Source: Madurella fahalii (taxonomy: Eukaryota > Ascomycota > Sordariomycetes > Sordariales). Taken from it: a DNA stretch of 64,000 bases. The first letter of the stretch is position 1. Every line of letters starts with the position of its first letter. This document shows positions 35,200 to 45,958 of the stretch, in pieces. The notes beneath the pieces were generated by a model. That model was not told where the DNA came from. It did no database searches and was given only the letters and a program-made list of their open reading frames with translations. The translations under genes were made by a program, and so were the position numbers. The DNA lies in NCBI GenBank assembly GCA_029876055.1, contig CM056874.1, positions 5,456,001 to 5,520,000 of the forward strand, given 5' to 3'.

Positions 35200-35673
35200 G
35201 CGTGATGAGTGGTTGTATTCGACCTGGCAACTGTAGCGCTGCTGGGGAGGCCCATGTACTTAGGTAGTCTCACTGTGTGCCATGAACAATGGGATGCCCG
35301 TCCAAAGTGATCACTGATCCAGGCCCGTGTTGCTCTTCTCGTCGGCCGTGGACTTTGCCCTTTCCGGTAATATGGTCGACTTTTGTCTCGTATGATTCGT
35401 CAGAAAGGGTCCGCGTTCCTGAGCCGCCAAATGCCGGAAACAGCCTCGGCCGATGAGTTGATTAGTACTCGGCCGTGCAGCCCGATGCGCACGACGCAGC
35501 AACTGGGAAGGACGGATGCAGAATGGCGGGGGCTACCACTACCTTGATATTGATGAACTCGTCATGAAGACCCGATTTTCGCGATTTCTCACCTTAGTCT
35601 TTTCCGTTACAAGTAGTACCTGATTCCGAATTTGTACCACGCCAGCTTTAGTAGTATCTACTAGGTGAACACA
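35200..35673. other. Promoter region of SDR-2
   Basis: About 470 bp between two same-strand genes. It has one exact TCGGCCGA (35446) and two TCGGCCGT near matches (35342 and 35469). Confidence 0.6.
35446..35453. promoter_or_regulatory. TCGGCCGA palindrome, putative regulator site
   Basis: Exact copy 221 bp upstream of the SDR-2 ATG, flanked by a one-mismatch copy 16 bp downstream. Confidence 0.6.
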
Positions 35674-36582
35674 ATGTCAGCTAGGATTAACACAATTCTG
35701 ATTCTCGGTGCCGCCGGGGGCATCGGCGAAGCTATGGCTCGCCGGTTCCATCGCATGGGCAAGAAGGTCATTGTCACTGGGCGCGAGGAAGATAGAGAGA
35801 AATTGACCCGGCTGGCGGGGGACTTGCCGGGCCTCCAATTCCGGGTGGTAAGTGCTGTACCTTGTGTTAGCTAGGTACTTATCTTAGGCCTCTGTTCGGC
35901 TGCTAACTGAGCGTCTCTCACAAAGTGGGATCTGGCGCGCCTTGAGATATTGCAAACCGAAGTCAAAGCTATCCTAGCTGATTTTCCCAAACTCGATACC
36001 GTCTTCGTCAACGCTGGCATCCAGAACTACTACAACATCTTCGAGCAGCCTGCCGACGACAATGAGATCATCCGAGAGTTGACAGTGGACCTCACGGCAC
36101 CCGTTCTGGTTGCCCAAGCCTTCGCGTCACACCTCCTAACCCTGGCGCAGTCCGGGACCAAGACCAATCTCTTCCTCACAAGCTCGTCCCTCGCCTACTT
36201 TCCGGTTCCGTTTTACCCGACGTACTGCGCCGCCAAAGCCGGAATTGCCGCCTTCGTCAAGATCCTGCGCATGCAGCTGGAGGGCACCGGCTGCAAAAAC
36301 ATGAATGTTGTCGAGGTCGCGCCGCAGTATGTCGACACGCCCCTGAACGCGGCGCACCGAGACAAGACAGATGCGCTACAAGGAGGCAAAGACAAGGCAG
36401 TGCAACCTATGCCGCTGGACGAGTATATCGACCGGTTTTTCGCAGCGCTGGAAGAGACGAACCCCGATGGCTCTTTCAAGAAGGAAATCGGAATCGGACT
36501 TGCCGCCAAATGTGTCGATGTTTGGCACGAGGGTTACAGGAAATTGCTCAGTGCATCGGGCATGGCCGATGACCGAATGTAG
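35674..36582 (+). CDS. Short-chain dehydrogenase/reductase (SDR-2)
   Basis: Two exons, 35674-35847 and 35926-36582, encode 276 aa. The ATG at 35674 is used because the frame opens upstream only through a GTG. Motifs are ILILGAAGGIGEAMARRF (cofactor loop), VFVNAGIQ, the Ser in FLTSSSLAYFP, and Tyr/Lys in YCAAKAG. It resembles DltE/sorbitol-dehydrogenase-like classical SDRs. It lies directly downstream of the O-methyltransferase. A role in oxidising or reducing an alcohol or aldehyde on the product, like the dehydrogenase Sol3 of solanapyrone, is plausible but unproven. Confidence 0.92.
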
Positions 36583-36791
36583 GGTAATTATGCCTGTAGG
36601 TAACGTCAAGTTCTACGGGACAACTTAGATACGATTAGTAGTACTCGAGGTGCCCAACACCGAGGTCACATGGCGAACCGTTCTGATGTGCAATTCACGT
36701 TTGATGTTCCCAAGAAATAATCTTGCAGTGCTAAAGAACTGTGTTGGTTACGACTGAAACAACCAGATATGTACCTTTACCAAGTATCTAA

Positions 36792-38605
36792 TTATAACTT
36801 GTTGATCCTAAGGTAACACTGCTGCGGGACGCGTGCAATTCCCTCGAGCCCCGAATAACCCGACAGCTCTGGCGGAGACTTGAGAAGCCGGAAATTCCAG
36901 ACCAGCATGGCTATAATGACCCTTATCTCCATCAGCGATAGCCTCCTCCCCCAGCAGCTGCGCGGGCCCAAGCCGAACACCAGCTGCGGCCCCGCCGCTC
37001 CGTCAAAGTCGACATCGTCCGCCAGCACACCATCGCCCTCCCTCTTGCGCACGAGCCAGCGTTCGGGTTCAAAGAGTGTCAGGTCTTTGGACTCGTCCCA
37101 AGTGGCGTTGAGCTTGGCCGCCCGCGAGCTCTCGCTCCGCTTCGAGTCGTCGACGGGGAATGACGGCGACAGGAAACCCGGGCCGTTCGACATGAAGAAC
37201 ACCTGGGTTCCCTTCTTGATAGGATATCCCAATATCGTGGTATCGCAGAGCGCCTCGCGGGTGACGGGGACTGCATTGATGCGTAGCATCTCTTCAATGA
37301 CGGCATCCAGGTAAGGGAGCTTGGCGTGCCGGATCTCCTCAAACGTGAAGAGCCGGTTCTCTTGCTTCGCGGCCGATAATGTTTCGTACAACACCGACCG
37401 CAGCTTGTCTTGGATGTGCGGTAAGTCGGTCAGGTACTTGGTCAGCCACATCATCGCTCCGCTGGTCGTGTGGTGGCCTCCGACGATGTCGCCGAACAGC
37501 TGCGCGCGTTTGTGTCAGACACATCAGGATGTCCCGGGCCGTATCCCTTCCAAGGGTAACTCACCTCGTCTCGGAAGACTTGGCTATCGAAATCCGGCTC
37601 CCGGCCTTCCTTCTCTGCTCTGGCCGCTTCTCTCATCAACATGTGCTCAATGCCCGTCTCGACGTGCCCGGCGCGGAAGTTCTTGATGCCGATGGCGATC
37701 TGTTCCTTCATGGCGCGCTCCTTGTCCTCAAAGATCTTCTTGTACCATGATTGTTTTGACCACCACCAGGTCTGCAGCTTTGGCATGAGGGCATTAATGG
37801 TCTTTTCCACAATCTCGGGCGCCTCGTAAACGGATTTCAGGAAATCCGCAATGGGGCTTAGTGGAAAGGTGACCGGCTGATCCAAGTCACCGAGTTCCAC
37901 ATCGGAGCTGCTCAGCTTGGTCACGAGGTTTAATTGCTGGCCCAGTGATGTCTGCACCCAATTCTTGCCAAACGCAAACTCTAGCATGACATCCAGAGAA
38001 GCATACTCAAAGTCTTTCTTAACGCTGAATGGCCGCCCTTTTGCCAGATTCATTTTCGCCTCAAACAGCCTCATCAACTCGAGCCCTTTATTGTAGACGG
38101 CCGGGCCGACGTGGTTATTTAGGAAGCTGGTGGTCATGAGATCCTGGATGAGCTGGCGGTTCGATTTGAACTTGTCCCCCGTCATGTAGATACCATGGAA
38201 CGCGCCCATGCACGCCATACCGTCCGAGAGGAATGACGACTTGTCAAACTCTCGGCGGCGCATCAGTATGTCCTTGGACTCTCGGAAGTCGGCCAGGAGA
38301 ATCCAGGGCTTGGAGAACGGGCGGATGAAGATCTGGCAGATGGGCGAGTTCATCTTCCTCATCTGCTTCGCGCACCAAACGCGAAACTCGCCCGTCACGC
38401 TGACCTCCTTGATCATGGCGGGCGCGTCACCGAACAGCGATTTGGTCGCCTCCGGGTTGTACGCGATGCCCGGAATCGGTTTCGGGAGAAGCCATTGGTA
38501 CAGGCAATACAGGGTGAGGGACACGGTAACCAAGGCGACGAGATAGGGACGGATAGGGGATCCGTCGGCAAAGATGGGAACGACTCGATCGAAGGACAAC
38601 GACAT
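36792..38605 (-). CDS. Cytochrome P450 monooxygenase (P450-2)
   Basis: Two exons, 38605-37565 and 37499-36792, encode 582 aa. The ATG at 38605 (MSLSFDRV) is the first real Met; the longer frame begins with a GTG. An N-terminal anchor (YLVALVTVSLTLYCLYQWLL) precedes PKPIPGIAYNP. The I-helix is DIVGGHHTTSGAMMW, ExxR is EEMLRINAVPVTRE, PERW is FEPERWLV, and the haem loop is FGLGPRSCWGRRL. A 65-nt intron sits just before the I-helix. It converges on SDR-2 and is divergent from the oxidase gene. It is a candidate for hydroxylating the C-methyl of a pyrone, the job of Sol6, which would make the substrate for the BBE oxidase. Confidence 0.94.
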
Positions 38606-38992
38606 AATGGAAGCGTTGGTGATAGCGGTGCTGCTGGTGCTGGAGTTCCTATCCCAAGAGCGAACCTGACAGCATCTGCATGGTTGATGCGCCTGCTTCA
38701 CTCACCCTCTCTTTGCGAGAGAAGATCACATGTCCCCGAATGAGGATGAGACGGGCGATCGCTGGAGGGTGGAATCAGTGCCAGAACGAAAACACCCGCT
38801 CCCTCTGCGTCGACCGGCGGACCACCGGACCACCGACGAAGACGGCCCCGCACAATCCCTCATAGTCCGTGGCTACGGGGCGTCTGGCCAATAAAAACCG
38901 AATGTAACCTTCCGTAGCCATTCGCTATCCCGATTGTCTGGTTCACCCCTATGTCGGGCCCCACCAAGAGAGCGGCACGACCAAAACATGCG

Positions 38993-39000
38993 TCGGCCGA
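38993..39000. promoter_or_regulatory. TCGGCCGA palindrome, first of a close pair
   Basis: Exact copy about 390 bp upstream of P450-2, on the oxidase side of the promoter region. Confidence 0.6.
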
Positions 39001-39007
39001 ACGACTT

Positions 39008-39015
39008 TCGGCCGA
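39008..39015. promoter_or_regulatory. TCGGCCGA palindrome, second of a close pair
   Basis: Exact copy 15 bp from the previous one, about 1.4 helical turns, which would suit cooperative binding. Confidence 0.6.
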
Positions 39016-39492
39016 TCATCGCTTAGAGCCGACGCTTGATTGCGTCAAACTCCAGTCTTGACTCATCTTCGTTTCCACGGCTTTGCGGCATTGAATCCCT
39101 TTTACCCGCTTTGTCTGTCTGTCAGACGGAAAATTCAAAACATCCGATCCGCCTTATCACGCCACATGAATCAGATGATGACCTGGTTCTTGGATCCATG
39201 CTGGCGGGTCGCGACGCCGACTGGTTACCACATCCAATATTTGCGCCTCAGCCGCACGAGTGAGGCTAAGCATTACTGTCGATGAGCTGATTAGGCGAAG
39301 GAGCGCCTTGTTTCCACCCAACCTTCATCATGAATTGGGAATAGTGGGCTCCGATGAGAGCCAGGGGCGTCGTTGACGGTTCGCATATAACTTGACTGTA
39401 TCTGAGCCTGTAGTCTAGTAGTGAAATCAACGCTTCGAGTATCCAACTAGTTTCCCTCCTTGCTACTCAGCCATACGGCCAAAAAATCAAAA

Positions 39493-41080
39493 ATGAAGGC
39501 CTTAGTTACACTCGCATACAGCCTCGCAACTCTACAGGCCTTTGTAGCCGGCGCTAGTATCCCTCGATACTTTGACGCATCTCCCATAACCCGACGCCAA
39601 TTGGACGGTCCGCGGGTGCAGCGGGAGCTCGGTGCCCTCGTCTCCAATACCACTGTCATTTATGGACCGAGGGATAGTCGTTTCGCTGCGGCCACGGCGA
39701 GATGGAATAACTTTGCTCCACCCAAGATACAAGTTGTCATTGAGCCCGGCCAGGAATCCGATGTTGAGACTATTGTAAGCATCACCAAATGTCGGTTTGC
39801 AAGCTCCAGGTAGCTGACAGTGATCCAAGGTCAAATACTGCAACGAAAACAGCATCGAATTCTTGGCCATTAACGGAGGCCATGGCAATTCGAGAACTCT
39901 CGGGGAATTCAACGGTGTCCAGATCAACATGGCGAGACTAAACAGCATAAATATCCAGCCCGGCGGCAAATCTGCTTGGTTCGGAGGGGGCACGAAGGGC
40001 GGGCAAGTAACAAAGTACCTTTGGGACCGGGGTTATGTCACCACTACGGGCTCTTGCGATTGCGTCGGCCTACTGGGCGCCGGTCTCGGGGGTGGCCATG
40101 GACGCCATGAAGGTCTCTATGGCATGGTCAGCGACAACTTCCGCCAGCTCAATGTCGTCCTGGCCAACGGCAGTAGCATTCGCGTGAACGCCACCAGCCA
40201 CAGTGATCTCCTCTGGGCAATGAAGGGTGCCGGTCACAACTTTGGCATCGTCACGAGCTTTGAAATGAACATCTTCCCCCGCGGTCCGGACACTTGGCAC
40301 TATCACAATTACGTGTGGCGTGGCGACAAGCTTGAGGCCGTCTTCAGCGCTCTCAACGCCCTGCACAACAATGGCACTACTCCGCCCAACATGGCCATCA
40401 ACTTTGGGTTCTTCTTCATGAACACCACGATCACGGAAGAGGAGCCGATCCTCTGGTGGACCTTTGCCTACCGCGGACCGGCCAGAGAAGCCAACCGGTA
40501 CCTCGCTCCGTTCAGCGCCATCGAATCCGTCTACGAAGAGAGCGACGATGTCCCCTACACCTTGATCTCCAAGGCCCAACAAAACAGCGTGGATGATTTC
40601 ATCTGCCAGGAGGGGAATGCACGCGTCACGGCGACGGCAGGCTTGCAAGTGTACAACCTGACAGCCGAGCGGCAGATCTTCGAGGGATTCAAGCGACGCG
40701 TGGCGCGGTACCCGGAGCTTGCCGCAGGGTGCGGCATTCTCCACGAGGGTTACTCCACCAAGGCCGTGCTCGAGCAGAACCCGGCCGACTCGGCGTATCC
40801 CTTCCGCGACGACCACCACCTGATGCTTTTCAACGCGATCGTCCCTCCGGGCAACCAGAGACTGGAAAGGACCGCCTGGGAGTGGGCCCGGGAGGTCCGG
40901 GATCAATGGAACAACGGGCAGCCAGGACGGCCGGTCAACACGTACGTCAACTACGCCAACGGCTTCGAGCCCGTCGAGCAGATGTACGGCCAGGAGCCCT
41001 GGCGCTTGCAGAGGCTCCGCGAGTTGAAGGCCAGGTACGATCCAACGTACCGCTTCCGTTTCTACAACCCCATCGTCTAG
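39493..41080 (+). CDS. Secreted FAD-linked oxidase, berberine-bridge-enzyme (BBE)-like
   Basis: Two exons, 39493-39774 and 39830-41080, encode 510 aa. A signal peptide (KALVTLAYSLATLQAFVAGA) leads into the PCMH-type FAD domain. His in FLAINGGHGNS and Cys in TTTGSCDCVGLLGAGLGGG fit bicovalent flavin attachment. The substrate domain follows, and the C-terminus has NTYVNYANGFEPVEQMYGQE and YDPTYRFRFYNPIV, the usual BBE tail. Fungal relatives oxidise alcohols in polyketide pathways; Sol5 of solanapyrone additionally promotes an intramolecular Diels-Alder reaction. It is the rightmost cluster gene, and repeat-rich DNA begins just downstream. Confidence 0.95.
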
Positions 41081-41612
41081 GTGGATGGTAATGCTGGGAT
41101 ATCATGCTTGACATTCGCCAGGCGACGAACCGCTCAAGACGGAAACCGGCTCCTGCTGAGCGAGGCCATAACACATTTAGATTCGGTTGGCGACACTTTG
41201 CTCTCTTTACCTTTGTTTATCTTCTTTCTTCCTATGTTATTACTGATGTATCGTGCTGGTAAACGCACTTGTGGAGCTCTTCGGCTGACCGCCGAGCTCA
41301 GCAGCTCATTACGTGAGCTCGTCCAGACTATTTCCTTTGTATTTAAGCCAGTTCTTCAGTCTCCTACTACAGTAGATAGATCCTTAGAGCCTTCAACTAT
41401 TCTATATACTTCCTACAATCTCTGCTGCGCTCCTATACGTATAATAGTTATAAGCCTGGTATTCTAAGCCACTTTGTATGCAGTTAGAAATTGCGTTATA
41501 GGACGCTTATGTAAGTCAGAGAGATCAATTCTTCTCTTTTTTATTTTCGTAATAACAGTATTACCTTTCCTAAGCTTCTAAGCTTATAAAAGTCTACTAT
41601 AGACTCGAAGAT

Positions 41613-41861
41613 TGTAATGGGAGTCTCCAAACAAAGACTGGGAAGACCAGCCGAATGATGTTGGATAATGTCACAATACTGGGTAGATAAGAACCCTGTA
41701 GAAAACTCTCTCATGCTAGGGACTTCTGATCTGTAAGGATCAGTCTCTCTGTAATAGTAGGAGGCTATTCGTGACGATATCGCCCGCTGGTCAAGATCTT
41801 TTTGATACTGGGATATCGTGATCTATTTCACTCAATGTGTTCTCAGAACAACCCCTTTATA
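41613..41861 (+). mobile_element. Repeat B copy, solo-LTR-like, degenerate
   Basis: Matches the intact copy at 44314 along its length (GGAGTCTCCA..., AGATAAGAACCC, GGATCAGTCTCT, CTCAGAACAACCCC). The 3' end reads TTATA rather than TTACA. There are many transitions relative to the intact copy. Confidence 0.7.
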
Positions 41862-42242
41862 AAGACCTTAATGATTACTGTACTAGTATATATCAAACTG
41901 TACCTTGGAGACAGCTAGGCACTCTAGTATATTGTGAGAACAGACTGAGTGGGGTCGGCGTTGGCGCAGAACGGAAGCCCTGAAGCCGCAGCGCCAGCGG
42001 GGTTCCCCAAAGCAACAACAACGCTAAGCCAGAAGAGCGTAGATATCGCGTCAGAGGAGCGTCGAAGGAGCGCACAAGCAAGGACGAAGATGGAGCAGCG
42101 AGCGGGGTAAGTGAGCCCAGACGCTGTCATCACAGGGCATAAAGAGGAGGGTGGAAAGCAGGGTTTGGGGGAGAGACAGAGTTCAATGAGACCACCATCC
42201 TACCCCTAACGGGCACTCTGCTTCTACGTTGCGCGTGCACTG

Positions 42243-42710
42243 CTCGTACCCAGTCACTTTGGTCCTACTACCCTTAGATCCTTGATCCTCACATATATAC
42301 TCTTTAAACAGGCTGCCTAATATCTTTATATCTAGTAACTAGTTGACGTAAACTTTACTGACATCTAAGAGAATTCTAATGAACCTCTTAAGTCCTCTAT
42401 CTTATTGTTATCTGGGAAACTCCTTCGAGAACTACAATTTAGTAATATACTTCCTAGATATTGAGTAAAAGATAATCTCTAAAAAGAATAGAGTAAAATC
42501 TCTACGTTATCTCTGATACACTTATAAACTATAAAATCGAGAAGTTCTATACATAGAAGCTCAATAACTTTATTAGAAGATATAAAGTTTATATAAAATT
42601 GTATTGTATTCGAAGATCTTATTAACTAGATTATATAGATAGTAAATCTCTAGCTCTTTGATATATTATTATTCTTCCTATACCGCTTTACCCAAGATAG
42701 GGTATACTAG
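42243..42710. repeat. Degenerate repeat sharing two segments with 52.78-53.21 kb
   Basis: The segment CCTACTACCCTTAGATCCTT (near 42263) recurs near 53182. CTTCCTAnACCGCTTTACCC (near 42675) recurs near 52785. The two segments are in the opposite order at the two sites. Differences are mostly C/T or A/G. Probably fragments of one mutated element. Confidence 0.55.
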
Positions 42711-42720
42711 ACTTTGTACT

Positions 42721-42832
42721 TGTCAGATCGAAAGTGGGATTGCGGTGAGAAAGGAGAGTGGAAGGATGATTCGCATTGTAGGAGCAACGTCTACGCAGCT
42801 ATCGCTTCTAAGGAGGTGGTAGATGACAGTTG
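42721..42832 (-). mobile_element. Repeat A copy, truncated
   Basis: Starts TGTCAGATCGAAAGTGGGAT and follows the intact copy at 44075 to GGTAGATGACAGT, then diverges. Confidence 0.65.
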
Positions 42833-42940
42833 CCATGGGGCTTCCGTCGTGGTCCCGTAACTGGTGACCTCAAGGGCGTCAGCCTTGACGCTGAGGTAGG
42901 CACTTCATGAACACTGGCATGATTGTCAGGTGCAGGAGGG

Positions 42941-43139
42941 TGTCAGGTGCAGGCGGGGCACTGCCAGGGTCAGGAGCCTATAAATTACCGGCTTCGCCGG
43001 AAGTTTTGGAACGTTCAGAGTTCAACACTGTCACCTACCACCTCCTTAGAAGCGATAGCTGCGCAGACGCCGCTCCTTCAATGCGAATCATCCTTTCACT
43101 CTCCTTTTCTTACAGCAATCCCCAATTTTCGATCTGACA
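42941..43139 (+). mobile_element. Repeat A copy
   Basis: Starts TGTCAGGTGCAGG and ends TTTTCGATCTGACA. It includes the CCTATAAATTACCGG segment and the GGCTTCGCCGG hairpin. It is shorter than the intact copy because of an internal deletion near the left end. Confidence 0.7.
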
Positions 43140-43300
43140 ATGATCTATGACAAAGTAAGATATGATGATAGTTGATTGAGTGAAGATCTTCTGGGAACAA
43201 ATCTGAGGGGTCTTTATAGACGTAAGCGATGACCCCTGGGCTGTCATCCCTGACGAGATGTGGGCCCAGACACTGCTGAGCAGTACTGGCCTCCGCCATG

Positions 43301-43433
43301 TAACAACAGTATTGAACTCTGAACCTTTCAAAACTTCCGGCGAAGCCGGCAATTTATAGGCCTTGCGGCACCTCCAAACCCAATGTCTGTAGCTGTAACC
43401 CTGACCCTAGCAGTACTCCTCCTGCACCTGACA
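43301..43433 (-). mobile_element. Repeat A copy, truncated
   Basis: From CAACAGTATTGAACTCTGAA through GGCAATTTATAGGCC to CTCCTGCACCTGACA. The other end is missing. Confidence 0.65.
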
Positions 43434-43794
43434 GTTGGTACTACTTGCTACGAGTATTCGCTACTCGCTGCGGAGACTATAGCGAGGTTAGGCTGAACTA
43501 CCTTGTGGCGGATACTTTATAAACTCTAGTATGAGTATTAAAAGTGTAGTTAAGTCTATCTATTTTCTAACTAAGTGTAGAATGACTGCGAAGTGGTTAT
43601 TCTGTGTAACAGGTAGTTAACTCACGTGCTACCATGCTAAGTACGTCTGACTTGTAATAGCTATACAAGACTCTTCCTGATTAGTCTGCTCCGAAGCTCT
43701 CTATAGCTCTTATGGAGCATAACAAAGCTTTTCCTTATTCGCTCTAAACCTGGCCCGGCCTAGTTCCCTTAAGGTAGGTCCCGATATGGGGTTT

Positions 43795-44039
43795 TATAAC
43801 GAGAGCCTCTTGACGGAATTAGGACGACTGGGCGAATGCCCCGCAATAATGTCACGTTACCTGGTAGATAAGAACTCCGCGTGGCAGCTGCACACGCGGG
43901 GAACTTCTGATCCAGAAGGATCAGTCTCTGTCGATAGAAGGAGGCTGTTCGTGAAGACTTCTACCCATAATCGTTAACTTATCGGTACTGGTATATCGTG
44001 TCCCAACTCTCTCAACGTACCTGTGAACAACTCCTTACA
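43795..44039 (+). mobile_element. Repeat B copy, solo-LTR-like
   Basis: Starts TATAACGAGAGCC and ends AACTCCTTACA. The inner GATCCAGAAGGATCAGTCTC block matches the other copies. Confidence 0.7.
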
Positions 44040-44074
44040 GGTTTTTTCATGTCATTTGTAATATTTTCCTATAT

Positions 44075-44310
44075 TGTCAAATCAAAAGAGGGATTGTGGG
44101 TAAGAAAAGGAGAGTGAAAGGATGATTCGCATTGTAGGAGTAGTGTCTGCGTAGCTATCGCTTCTAAGGAGGTGGTAGGTGACAGTATTGAACTCTGAAC
44201 CTTCCAAAACTTCCGGCGAAGCCGGCAATTTATAGGCCTTTGCGGCTCCCCTACACCCGACGCCGGTAGCCGTATCCCTGACCCTGGCAATTCTCCTCCT
44301 GCACCTGACA
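44075..44310 (-). mobile_element. Repeat A, intact LTR-like copy with 5-bp target duplication
   Basis: 236 bp bounded by TGTCA and TGACA. It is preceded by TATAT; once the repeat B insertion is removed it is followed by TATAT. It carries a TATA-like CCTATAAATTG on its sense strand. TG...CA ends and a 5-bp duplication are the signature of an LTR-element insertion. I see no internal coding region, so it is likely a solo LTR. Confidence 0.75.
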
Positions 44311-44313
44311 TAT

Positions 44314-44564
44314 TGTAACGAGAGTCTCCAGACGAAGGTCAGGAGGACCCGCCGAATGATGCTGGATGATGTCACGATATAGGATAGATAAGAACCCCGT
44401 GAGGGAACTCTCTCACGCGGGGCACTTCTGATCCGCAAGGATCAGTCTCTGTGTAATTGATAGGAGGCTGTTCACCAAGATATCGGCCGCTGGTCCAGGT
44501 CTTTTCGGTATCAAGACATCGTGGTCCATCTCCCTCAACGTGTTCCCAGAACAACCCCTTTACA
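44314..44564 (+). mobile_element. Repeat B, intact solo-LTR-like copy with 5-bp target duplication
   Basis: 251 bp, TGTAACGAGAG...CCCCTTTACA, flanked on both sides by CATAT (44309-44313 and 44565-44569). It inserted across the 3' edge of the repeat A copy and is therefore younger than it. Confidence 0.8.
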
Positions 44565-44653
44565 CATATATTTAGTGGTACTGCCAGGGTCAGAGTTACA
44601 GTGTAAGAGGGCGCGCAGTAAACCACTCTACCAATGAACCAAAAGATCCGCCA

Positions 44654-44676
44654 GTTCAATCACTCCGTGATTGAAC
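44654..44676. repeat. Perfect 10-bp-arm inverted repeat
   Basis: GTTCAATCAC and its reverse complement GTGATTGAAC are separated by TCC. Could form a small hairpin; function unknown. Confidence 0.85.
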
Positions 44677-44707
44677 GCTGCGCACCACTTGCTTATATCA
44701 CGCACCT

Positions 44708-44910
44708 ATGACATACAGCTACAGGTATTGGGTTTGGGAGTGCCGTAAGGCCTATAAATTGCCAGCTTCGCCGGAAGTTTTGGAAGGTTCAGAGTTCAAT
44801 ACTGTCATCCACCACCTCCTTAGAAGCGATAGCTGCGTAGACATTGCTCCTACAATGCGAATTATCCTTTCACTCTCCTTTCTCACGGCAATCCCACTTT
44901 CGATCTGACA
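44708..44910 (+). mobile_element. Repeat A copy, left end truncated
   Basis: From ACATACAGCTACAGGTATTG through GGCCTATAAATTGCCAG to TTTCGATCTGACA. The first part of the family consensus is absent. Confidence 0.7.
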
Positions 44911-45245
44911 CCAACAGCCAGATCGAACAGACAGACTTTTCAAGGGTACTCTATATTTACAATGTAGAGCGAGTAAGGATCTTCTACCAAAAGCAGTAAC
45001 ACCATTTGTACTAGCCTATACAGCGATACAGGCAGTGTTACGAGTTGAAAGGTTTGAACCTCGGCCCATTGGTATACTCATCACGTGACCTCGGCCTGTC
45101 ATGGGCCAACATTGTCATATAAATAGTGTAGTTCTTCGACCCTCACTTACTTTGAGGGACAAGCAGAATTAGACCTTTTTCCTCATCTTTTGCTTCGCAA
45201 CAAATACTGTTTGAACTGTATAAGGTTAGATAAGGGTTAAAGCGC

Positions 45246-45495
45246 TGTAAAGAGGTTGTTCTAAGAATACGTTGAGGGAGATGGATCACGATATCTTAGT
45301 ACTAAAAAGATCTAGACCAGCAAGTGATACCTTGGTGAACAGCCTCCTATCAATTACAGAGAGACTGATCTTTACGGATTAGAAGTTCTCCGCCTGAGAG
45401 GGTTTCCCACGGGGTTCTTATCTACCCTAGTACTGTGACATCATCTGCCATCATTCGGCTGGTTCTCCCGGTCTTGCCTAGGGACTCTCGTTACA
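45246..45495 (-). mobile_element. Repeat B copy, opposite orientation
   Basis: 250 bp starting TGTAAAGAGGTTGTTC and ending GACTCTCGTTACA, the reverse of the intact copy. The flanks (AGCGC and ATAAG) do not match, so no target duplication remains. Confidence 0.75.
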
Positions 45496-45827
45496 ATAAG
45501 ATTACTCTCTTTTTTTCGCTTTCAAATACTATAATATCTTTATGAATCTAATTTCTCAGCTAATTCTAAGATAGTTAGAATATACAACGAATTTTAATCT
45601 TGCACAAAAATACTACTTCTTATACTATTAACTACATCTCGCTTATGATATTCCTAAGAGTATATTCTCAATATAAAGGATATTATACCTATGATGTATG
45701 CCTCTAGCCTATAATAAAGGACTTGTTGGTATATCACTAGGACCGAAACTAGATCTGTCGTTTGAGCTGGAGATACGATTCTAACTACTAGGTTGCGGAG
45801 GAAAGACTACCTTAATGGTGTCTGTTA

Positions 45828-45958
45828 TACTTAAAGTGCAATTGCTAGATTATAATTGCGGCGTCGCTTTTGCACGAATAGATGGTACCTCGCCCTGGGG
45901 GGTGTGTCATACTTAAGGTGCAATTGCTGGACGGCAATTGCGGCATCGCTTTTGCGCG
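45828..45958. repeat. Two direct copies of a 50-bp unit with internal palindromes
   Basis: Units at about 45828-45877 and 45910-45958 share ATACTTAAnGTGCAATTGCT and TCGCTTTTGC. The second has two GCAATTGC palindromes around TGGACG; in the first, GACGGC reads GATTAT, a transition-type change. Confidence 0.75.

Larger units (their letters stand above)
38606..39492. other. Divergent promoter region P450-2 / BBE oxidase
   Basis: About 890 bp containing two exact TCGGCCGA palindromes spaced 15 bp start-to-start (38993 and 39008). No ORF of note. Confidence 0.6.

Noticed and set aside
44580..44690. tRNA-like sequence on the minus strand (GGTTCATTGGTAGAG)
   Set aside because: The D-arm-like part is not followed by a consistent anticodon stem and T-arm, and there is no closing acceptor stem.
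41081..45000. Short ORFs of 60-128 codons, some repeated in sequence
   Set aside because: Most lie across the LTR-like repeats and appear several times only because the repeats do; they have no coding character.
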